NCBI GenBank assembly: GCA_020851855.1
Contig: JADZBY010000608.1
Location: 1-11,879, forward strand
Direction of reading: 5' to 3'
Origin: Anaerolineae bacterium
GTDB lineage: Bacteria; Chloroflexota; Anaerolineae; Aggregatilineales; UBA2796
DNA length: 11,879 nt
Under the pieces are notes generated by a model. That model was given only the letters and a program-made list of their open reading frames with translations, had not been told where the DNA came from and made no database searches. Positions 6,567 to 11,879 of the stretch are shown here, piece by piece. How positions within the stretch are numbered: the first letter of the stretch is position 1; each line of letters starts with the position of its first letter. A program made the translations under genes and the position numbers.

Positions 6567-6686
6567 ATGTTGCGCCTTGACCGGTGCGGCTCACGTTTGC
6601 CAGAGTACGGCGCGGCTTTCGCCACGAGAACCCTCGGCGCGCGCCGCCACCCGGCCTGGCCGTCCGGATCGGGGACCGGGACCTAG
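6567..6686 (+). CDS. Possible 39-residue leader ORF before the methyltransferase
   Basis: ATG at 6567 with AGAGG just 4 bases upstream opens 39 codons ending in TAG at 6684-6686. The stop is in frame with, and one codon before, the methyltransferase ATG at 6690. The predicted peptide is arginine- and glycine-rich with no recognisable domain, and its composition looks like that of non-coding GC-rich sequence. It may be a leader peptide coupling translation into the next gene, or chance. Confidence 0.2.
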   Translation: MLRLDRCGSRLPEYGAAFATRTLGARRHPAWPSGSGTGT

Positions 6687-6689
6687 AGC

Positions 6690-7586
6690 ATGGTAAACGC
6701 CAACGCCAATCCAGCCAGCGCCAATCGACCGCTATCCACAAGCGATGCCTATTCCGATGATCAACATCTCGCCGTGCGGCGGCGCATCCACGACGAGTAC
6801 AGTGTGCCGCGCGTCGATTTCGCGGAATGGGCGCTCTCGCGGCTCGTGTGGCGCGGCGACGAGCACGTGCTGGACATCGGGGCCGGTCCGGGGACGTATT
6901 ATGAGGCGCTGGCGGCGCGCATCCCGGATGGTCGGCTGGTGGCGGGCGATCTCTCGCTCGGCATGGCGCGTCTGGCCGTCGGGCGGGCGAAATACAGCGC
7001 CGTGGCCAACGCCGACGTGCAGAATCTGCCTTTCCCGCGCCGATCCTTTGACGTCGTGCTGGCCAACCACATGCTCTACCACGTGTCCGACCTGGACCGC
7101 GCGCTGGACGAGGTGCGCCGCGTGCTGAAGCCGACCGGCTGCCTGGTCGCGGCGACGAGCAGCCAGTACAACCTGCCCGAACTGGAGCAGATCATACGGC
7201 GCACGTTCGGCCTGCTCGGCGTGCGCACTGCGGAACTCGACGGGCGTCCGCCCGCGCGATTCTTCCTCGAAGACGGCGCGATGAAGCTGGGGCGGCACTT
7301 CTTCGCCGTGGCGCGCTACGATTTGCCGGGCGCGTTCGTCTTCTCCAAACCCGACCCGGTGATCGACTACGTGAACTCCATGCGGGAACAGCGCGAGCCG
7401 CTCCTGCCGCGTGGAATCTCGTGGGACGACTTCATCGCCGTGTTGCGTGATCAGCTTCAGCGCATCATCAAGCACATGGGCGAATTGGTGGTCAGCAAGC
7501 TGTCCGGCGTCATCGTAGCCACCGATGCGGGCGGCTTCGCCAACAGCTATGTGAACGAGTTCATCATCAGCCGGCGAAGGAAATAG
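6690..7586 (+). CDS. Class I SAM-dependent methyltransferase (Methyltransf_11 type)
   Basis: A 298-residue cytosolic protein with the Rossmann-like SAM-binding fold. Motif I is VLDIGAGPGTYYE (60-72) with the G-x-G-x-G loop; an acidic residue ending strand 2 is Asp87 in GDLSLGM; Asp109 (ADVQNLPFP) fits the adenine-binding loop; FDVVLANHMLYH (120-131) and a VRRVLKPTG stretch (142-150) complete the core. The domain ends near 165. Residues 165-298 are an extra C-terminal region with no recognised substrate domain, so the methyl acceptor (metabolite, quinone or other) is unknown. The start has only a weak GGGGACC about 12 bases upstream, and an in-frame stop lies two codons before the ATG, so a start much further upstream is excluded. 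The gene is divergent from the SGNH hydrolase and convergent with the exporter operon. It stands alone. Confidence 0.92.
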   Translation: MVNANANPASANRPLSTSDAYSDDQHLAVRRRIHDEYSVPRVDFAEWALSRLVWRGDEHVLDIGAGPGTYYEALAARIPDGRLVAGDLSLGMARLAVGRAKYSAVANADVQNLPFPRRSFDVVLANHMLYHVSDLDRALDEVRRVLKPTGCLVAATSSQYNLPELEQIIRRTFGLLGVRTAELDGRPPARFFLEDGAMKLGRHFFAVARYDLPGAFVFSKPDPVIDYVNSMREQREPLLPRGISWDDFIAVLRDQLQRIIKHMGELVVSKLSGVIVATDAGGFANSYVNEFIISRRRK

Positions 7587-7632
7587 AATCCCACGCCCGG
7601 CGCAGATAGATCTCTGCAAATAGGGATGTATC

Positions 7633-7718
7633 GCCTGGACCTGAAGGTCCAGGCTGAACCTACGAAGCCCTGTGGGCTGAAAGCGTACGCCAGCCCGCAG
7701 GGCTTTGTAGCCTCAGCC
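7633..7718. terminator. Paired hairpins between convergent genes, probable bidirectional terminator / dispersed repeat
   Basis: The first hairpin has perfect 10-bp arms GCCTGGACCT (7633-7642) and AGGTCCAGGC (7645-7654). The second has 28-base arms, 7652-7679 and 7691-7718, that match at about 24 positions (an inner 20 bases at 18/20) around an 11-base loop containing GCGTACGC. They lie between the methyltransferase stop and the end of the exporter operon. Termination is the simplest role, but the size and GGCTGA-flanked layout look like a mobile palindromic repeat. No strong T-run follows. Confidence 0.65.
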
Positions 7719-7726
7719 CGGTCGCT

Positions 7727-7788
7727 TCAGCGCCGAGCGCACCCAATGATCCGCATTAGTATTCTGAAACTCCATCAGCGCCGAGCGC
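7727..7788. repeat. 14-base direct repeat pair
   Basis: TCAGCGCCGAGCGC occurs at 7727-7740 and again at 7775-7788, 48 bases apart, with unrelated sequence between. The pair adjoins the large hairpin. It may be a remnant of a dispersed repeat or a target duplication around a lost insert; 14 bases is long for chance in a gap this short. Confidence 0.6.
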
Positions 7789-7840
7789 GCCAGACCTTCT
7801 GCATGAATGTGTGAAAATTCATAGTCGCGGGGCCTGCCTC

Positions 7841-8584
7841 TCACCCCGCCTTTTGCCGCGTCTCGACCAGCCGCCCGTCGCGCAATTCGTGCACGATGTC
7901 CGCTTCGGCCATGACCATCGGATCGTGGCTGACGACGACCAGCGTCACGCCGCGCTCTTCGACCATCCGGCGCAGCAAATCCAGGATGCGGCGGCCCGTC
8001 TGGCTGTCGAGTTGGCCGGTTGGCTCGTCGGCCAGCACGATACGAGGCCGCGCCGCGAGCGCCCGCGCAATCGCGACGCGCTGCTGCTCACCGCCGCTCA
8101 GCTCGTAGGGCCGGTGGCGCGCCCGTCGGGTCAATCCGACCCAGTCCAACGCTTCCGTCACGCGCGCTTCCCGTTCCATGCGGGACAAATGGCGCATCCG
8201 CAGCGGCACACCGACGTTTTCCGCCGCCGTGAGAAGCGGCAGCAGCCCGAAGCTCTGGAAGATGAAGCCCAGGTCATCGCGGCGCAGCGCCAGGCGCTCG
8301 TCTTCGGTCAGCGCGCGCAGGTCGCGGCCCTCGACGTGAATGCTGCCCCGGACGGGTGTGTCCAGCCCCGCGATCAGGTTTAGAAGCGTCGTCTTTCCAC
8401 TGCCGGAGCGCCCGACGATGGCCGTCATGCGCCCGGTGGGGATGTCCAGCGTGACGCCGGTCAGGGCGTGCACGTCTTCGCCTTCGAGGTGATACACGTG
8501 GCTCAGGTCCTGCACCCGGATGAGCGGCTCGGCGGGCGGATGGCGGTGATTGTCGCTGTTCCGGCTGCTGCTATGGCTGCTCAT
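7841..8584 (-). CDS. ABC transporter ATPase, MacB/LolD family
   Basis: A 247-residue nucleotide-binding subunit that would power the FtsX-like permease encoded upstream, on the cytosolic face of the membrane. Walker A GRSGSGKTT (58-66), Q-loop Gln110, signature LSGGEQQRV (162-170), Walker B with catalytic Glu in VLADEPTG (183-190), D-loop LDS and H-loop His220 are all present, so it should hydrolyse ATP. GLDTP after Walker A and the LGFIFQSFGLLPLLTA stretch are typical of MacB/LolD ATPases. A hydrophilic Ser/His-rich N-terminus of about 20 residues precedes the fold. The ATG overlaps the stop of the preceding ATPase gene as TGATG and is served by GAGGAAAG inside that gene, implying translational coupling; the frame stays open to 8635, but that start is less likely. 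Substrate unknown. It is the last gene of the operon. Confidence 0.93.
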   Translation of the reverse strand: MSSHSSSRNSDNHRHPPAEPLIRVQDLSHVYHLEGEDVHALTGVTLDIPTGRMTAIVGRSGSGKTTLLNLIAGLDTPVRGSIHVEGRDLRALTEDERLALRRDDLGFIFQSFGLLPLLTAAENVGVPLRMRHLSRMEREARVTEALDWVGLTRRARHRPYELSGGEQQRVAIARALAARPRIVLADEPTGQLDSQTGRRILDLLRRMVEERGVTLVVVSHDPMVMAEADIVHELRDGRLVETRQKAG

Positions 8585-9477
8585 CAGGCGCTTTCCTCGT
8601 CGTGCTTCACGGTCTCGGCGGCGCGATCCGGCCACACGGCGATGTGGTCGTCCTGAAGCCGGACGCGGGCGCGGTCGCGCATGGCCAGTTTCTCGATGTA
8701 CGGCTCCGGAAGCTGCAAGCGCCCGGTGCGGTCCAGGATGGCGTACTCGTCCTCGGTAATTGCCGCGCCGCTCTCGTCGCGGCGGCGTAGAATCTCGATG
8801 CTGGTGCGCCCGTCGCGCATCCCGACGACACGATCCACGCGCGATGCGACGCCCAGATCGTGCGTCACGACGATGATCGTCACGCCCTGGTCGCGGTTGA
8901 AAGCGCGCATGACGTTGAAGATCTGCTCGGCGGAATGGCTGTCTACTTCGCCGGTCGGCTCGTCGGCCAGCAGCAGGCGCGGGTGGTTGGCCATCGCCAC
9001 GGCAATCGCCACACGCTGCTGTTCGCCGCCGGAGAGCCGGTCCGGGCGGTGCTTGAGCCGTTCACCGAGGCCGACCTGTTCGAGCAGATGGCGGGCGCGC
9101 GCCGCTCGTTCTCGCGCGGACAGGCCATCCAGCGCCATCGGCAGCTCGACATTTTCCTGGGCGGTCAGGTACGGCAGCAGGTTGCGCGCCGTCTGCTGCC
9201 AGACGAAGCCGACCTCGCGGCGGCGGTACGTCACCTGGTCGCGGCGGCTCATGTCCAGCAAGTCGCGCTCGCCCACCCGCACGCGCCCGGCGGTGGGTGT
9301 GTCCAGCCCGCCGAGAATGTTCATCAGCGTCGACTTGCCGGAGCCGGACGGCCCGACCAGCGCCATCATCTCCCCGGCGGCGATGCTCAGGTCGATGCCC
9401 TGCAAGGCGACGACTTCCAGGTCGGCCACCTTGTAGATTTTGACGAGATTTTCGCACTCGATGAACGTGCTTTCCAC
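8584..9477 (-). CDS. ABC transporter ATPase with C-terminal AbrB-like domain
   Basis: A 297-residue protein, about 70 longer than a plain MacB/LolD ATPase. The ATPase core (1-228) has Walker A GPSGSGKST (42-50), Q-loop in FVWQQ (91-95), signature LSGGEQQRV (148-156), Walker B LLLADEPTG (168-176), an unusual D-loop reading EVDS (177-180) instead of the common LDS, and H-loop His206. Residues about 243-284 match the SpoVT/AbrB swapped-hairpin pattern: ILDRTGRLQLPEPYIEKL (247-264), then alternating hydrophobics and DDHIAVWP (276-283). AbrB-fold domains often bind DNA as dimers; here the role is unproven and may be dimerisation. The start is GTG at 9477 with GGAG about 8 bases upstream. The stop overlaps the next ATPase start. 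A 147-base gap with a hairpin element separates it from the permease gene. It probably acts in the same exporter. Confidence 0.93.
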   Translation of the reverse strand: MESTFIECENLVKIYKVADLEVVALQGIDLSIAAGEMMALVGPSGSGKSTLMNILGGLDTPTAGRVRVGERDLLDMSRRDQVTYRRREVGFVWQQTARNLLPYLTAQENVELPMALDGLSARERAARARHLLEQVGLGERLKHRPDRLSGGEQQRVAIAVAMANHPRLLLADEPTGEVDSHSAEQIFNVMRAFNRDQGVTIIVVTHDLGVASRVDRVVGMRDGRTSIEILRRRDESGAAITEDEYAILDRTGRLQLPEPYIEKLAMRDRARVRLQDDHIAVWPDRAAETVKHDEESA

Positions 9478-9510
9478 GCAGGTTACTCCGTTACTCGTTC
9501 GTTTCTGTGA

Positions 9511-9618
9511 ACCCTCAACCCCGGCCCCTCTCCCTCATGGAGAGGGGAAGAGAGCGCAGGCGGTGTCCCGCATTTCTCCCCTCTCGCTCTGAGAGAGAGG
9601 GGCTGGGGGAGTGAGGGT
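9511..9618. repeat. Hairpin-rich dispersed repeat (MITE-like) inside the exporter operon
   Basis: The ends are imperfect inverted repeats: ACCCTCAACCCCGGCCCCTC starts at 9511 and its near-complement ends at 9618. Inside are two hairpins: CCCCTCTCC/GGAGAGGGG (9525-9533 with 9539-9547) and CCCCTCTC/GAGAGGGG (9578-9585 with 9595-9602). The right end resembles 2150-2170. It occupies most of the gap between permease stop and ATPase start. It could slow or stop transcription, protect the mRNA end, or be a non-autonomous insertion; no target duplication is evident. Confidence 0.8.
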
Positions 9619-9624
9619 ACGTCG

Positions 9625-11879
9625 TTACTCTTCGCCCAGGCGCAACGTCTGGTTCACGTTCAGGCGGGCCAGATACAGGCTCGCGGCGGATGTGAGCAGG
9701 CCAAAGCCGACCAGCAGCGCCGCCAGCAGCACCGCGACGCCGCCGCCGGGCAACGCCAGCGTGGCGCCGCCCGCCAGCGCCAGGAAGGGCAGGATCAGGT
9801 ACGCGAACAGGATGCCGAACACGACGCCCACCAGCAGCGCCGGGACGACGAGCAGCGCCTGTTCGATGGCCATCTGCGACCACGCGGCCGCGGCTTTCCA
9901 GCCCAGCGCGCGCAGCACGGCGTAACTCAGGGCGCGGCGGCGCGCGGTGACGGCCAGGTAATAGCCGAAATCGAGCAGACTCAGGACCAGCGACACCCAG
10001 AATCCCGCGTACAGGATGCCGGTGATGGCGGCGGGCAGCGGCTCGCCCAGTTTCACGACATACGGCTCCCACGCGCGCCGCACCGCGATCACGCCGGGCA
10101 GAGCGGCCAGTTGCGCCTCAAGCTCAGGCGGGGGCAGGCGCGCGGGCGCGTCCAGCCAGGCCTGGTTGGGCAGCGTCGGGTTGGGTTGTCCGGCTTCCAG
10201 GCCCGCGCCGACCGCTTCGGCCAGGTGCGCGGCGTTCAGGATCAGGCGATGGCCGCTCCCGGCGAGCGAGGGGAAGTCGTCCACGATACCCACCACGCGG
10301 TAATTCAGCGTCACCGCCACGCCGCCGGGCAGGGTGAGTGTGCTTTCCGCCTCGTCGCCAATGCTCAGCGGCAGACCGGACAAGCTGACGAGACGCCCGG
10401 CGTCTTCGGCCAGCCGTGTGTTGATCACCGCCGGGTAGACGCTGATCGGCGTCACACCCTGTCCCCAGCGGCGCGGCGGGCGCATCACCGGCTCGGCATC
10501 CACCAGCGGCGCGAGCGCAGATCGCGTCTCCGGGAAAGCCGCCGCCAGCGCGTCTGGCTCGACGCCGAGCAGCGTGGCCGGCACGACGCCCGGCTGCGGC
10601 TGTGTATCAAGCCGGATCAGGCTGGCCGCGCCTGCTACGCCGGGCAGATTGGCCCAGTCCGTTTGCGCCGCCTGCGCCGGGTCCAGGTCAAGCGCCAGCG
10701 CGCCGCCCGTCTCGACCATCGCCGCCCGCCACGCGCCCCGGTCGCGCGTATCGGCCAGCGCCAGCGCCGCCGTGCCAAGCGCCAGCGTGCCGATGAGCAG
10801 CAGCACCAGTTGCGCGTAACGGCCCGGATCGCGCCCGACGCTCCATACCGAGAGCGGCCCGGCCAGCCCGTCGCCGCGCCCGATAAACCGGCCTACAAGG
10901 GCGATCAGGCGCGGGAACAGGCGCAGCCACAACAGCGCCAGCCCGGTCAAGAGTAGCGCCGGGCCGAGCAGGTTCAGCGGGTCATTCAGGCCGCCGGAGC
11001 GATTGGCCGTCTCGATCAGCAGCCGGATCAGCGCACCGGGGTCCTGCACGAGCAGCGCCAGCGTCGCGGCGGCGTCGCCTTCGACAAAAAACAGCAGCCG
11101 CGCGATGAAGCCCAGGCCGATCAGCGCGAGCAGCAGGTCAAGGCCATAACGCGCCCAGAGCGGCTGTTCCGGTGGGCGCGCCACGAGCTGCTTGAAGCGC
11201 GACAGGCCACGCTGCGCCGCCGGGATGGCGGGCAGGGTGAGCGCCAGGATCGCGGCGATGCCCGCCACGGCGCTCAGAATGGAGGCGATGGGTGGAATGC
11301 CCGGCAAGGCGGCCAGCGCCCCGCCGCTTTGCCCAGCGATGGCCAGCGGCCCGATGCGCACCATGATCTGCAACAGGATCGCGGCGAGAAACGGGCCGGC
11401 GGCGGCGGCGCACACGGCCAGCGCGCCCATGCTGATCGCCTGCAAGCGCACCAGTTGGGCAATGCTCGCGCCCCGGCTGGCCAGCAGCGCCCATTCGCCC
11501 GCGCTTTGCTCCAATACGAGGCTTGAGGTGGCGACGAGATGGTACAGCATCAGGATCAGCACCGCGCCGGAGAGCAGCACAACCGGCCCTTCGACGCTCG
11601 CCACGCTGGTGGTGAAGCGGTCCAGCACGTTGAGCATCGGATCGAGCACGTACAGGCCGGGGATGCTGGCGGCGAGCCGGTTCTCCAACCCGACCAGCCC
11701 GGCGCGCACGTCGCCTACGTTGTCAGCGGTGATGGCGTCCGGCCTGAGTGTGATGCGCCACACGTAGTTGTTGTTCGGGCGGTTGCGGGCCGTCGTGGCG
11801 CGCGCCGCCCAGTCCGTGTACGAACCTTCCGGCACGATGAACGCCAGGTTGCGGATGCGCTCGCCGATGCCGGCCTCGA
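9625..11879 (-). CDS. FtsX-like ABC exporter permease, large (5' end outside window)
   Basis: The frame is open to the right edge, giving 750 C-terminal residues; a GTG at 11835 is an internal codon, not a likely start. Numbering from the edge: 1-95 is the end of an extracytoplasmic domain; membrane segments follow near 98-117, 146-173 and 201-219 (first FtsX core), then 244-265 and 302-323, a further one near 355-377, an extracytoplasmic domain at about 378-610, and a second FtsX core near 618-640, 670-700 and 711-735. Juxtamembrane stretches such as ALLASRGAS (about 130-138) and AVLRALGW (about 653-660) are the coupling-helix type of the MacB/FtsX/LolC superfamily. Two FtsX cores in one chain suggest it supplies both halves of the translocation unit. 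These type VII systems usually move substrates or force across the envelope rather than import. Two ATPase genes follow. Substrate unknown. Confidence 0.92.
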   Translation of the reverse strand, partial: EAGIGERIRNLAFIVPEGSYTDWAARATTARNRPNNNYVWRITLRPDAITADNVGDVRAGLVGLENRLAASIPGLYVLDPMLNVLDRFTTSVASVEGPVVLLSGAVLILMLYHLVATSSLVLEQSAGEWALLASRGASIAQLVRLQAISMGALAVCAAAAGPFLAAILLQIMVRIGPLAIAGQSGGALAALPGIPPIASILSAVAGIAAILALTLPAIPAAQRGLSRFKQLVARPPEQPLWARYGLDLLLALIGLGFIARLLFFVEGDAAATLALLVQDPGALIRLLIETANRSGGLNDPLNLLGPALLLTGLALLWLRLFPRLIALVGRFIGRGDGLAGPLSVWSVGRDPGRYAQLVLLLIGTLALGTAALALADTRDRGAWRAAMVETGGALALDLDPAQAAQTDWANLPGVAGAASLIRLDTQPQPGVVPATLLGVEPDALAAAFPETRSALAPLVDAEPVMRPPRRWGQGVTPISVYPAVINTRLAEDAGRLVSLSGLPLSIGDEAESTLTLPGGVAVTLNYRVVGIVDDFPSLAGSGHRLILNAAHLAEAVGAGLEAGQPNPTLPNQAWLDAPARLPPPELEAQLAALPGVIAVRRAWEPYVVKLGEPLPAAITGILYAGFWVSLVLSLLDFGYYLAVTARRRALSYAVLRALGWKAAAAWSQMAIEQALLVVPALLVGVVFGILFAYLILPFLALAGGATLALPGGGVAVLLAALLVGFGLLTSAASLYLARLNVNQTLRLGEE

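Noticed and set aside
11833..11835. GTG start for the permease
   Set aside because: The frame continues upstream with 14 more coding-like codons to the window edge and no ribosome site precedes the GTG; the protein also lacks the first membrane segment expected of the family.

Overview
This is an 11.9 kb stretch of GC-rich bacterial chromosome (roughly two-thirds G+C by eye). It most resembles a Chloroflexota genome of the Anaerolineae type. That placement is an inference. It rests on a short (type 3, archaeal/eukaryal-like) prolyl-tRNA synthetase, several palindromic intergenic repeats of a style I associate with Chloroflexota, and a MacB-like exporter operon whose ATPase carries an AbrB-like tail. 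No rRNA, tRNA, CRISPR array, transposase or phage gene is visible.

Layout, left to right. (1) 1-266, minus: the N-terminal 88 residues of a secreted protein that leaves the window. (2) 527-1786, minus: coaBC, the bifunctional coenzyme A biosynthesis enzyme, followed by a nested hairpin terminator. (3) 1787-2176: a 390-base gene-free gap holding 2.6 tandem copies of a 106-base unit rich in 9-2-9 palindromes, then half of a dispersed G/C-tract repeat. (4) 2177-4645, minus: proS and, 18 bases downstream, a multi-pass membrane protein of unknown function, probably one transcript. (5) 4891-5766, plus: a cytoplasmic protein made of two tandem TerB-like domains, divergent from proS. (6) 5859-6488, minus: a cytosolic SGNH/GDSL hydrolase, separated from the TerB gene by a strong bidirectional terminator. 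(7) 6690-7586, plus: a class I SAM-dependent methyltransferase, divergent from the SGNH gene across a 200-base region with back-to-back -10-like elements. (8) 7587-7840: a convergent gap with one small and one very large hairpin plus a 14-base direct repeat. (9) 7841-11879, minus: an exporter operon in the order large FtsX-like permease (5' end outside the window), ATPase with AbrB-like C-terminus, second ATPase.

The genes do not form one pathway. The only clear functional unit is the three-gene ABC exporter. There the second ATPase start overlaps the first ATPase stop (TGATG), so those two proteins are probably made in coupled amounts, while the permease is separated from them by a hairpin-rich repeat that could set stoichiometry. 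proS and coaBC are housekeeping genes.

The items most worth a second look are the AbrB-like domain fused to the ABC ATPase, the 106-base palindromic tandem repeats, the in-operon hairpin element, substitutions at two catalytic positions of the CoaC domain, and the duplicated TerB protein. I see no clear, wholly new multi-gene system; the ATPase-AbrB fusion is the nearest candidate.
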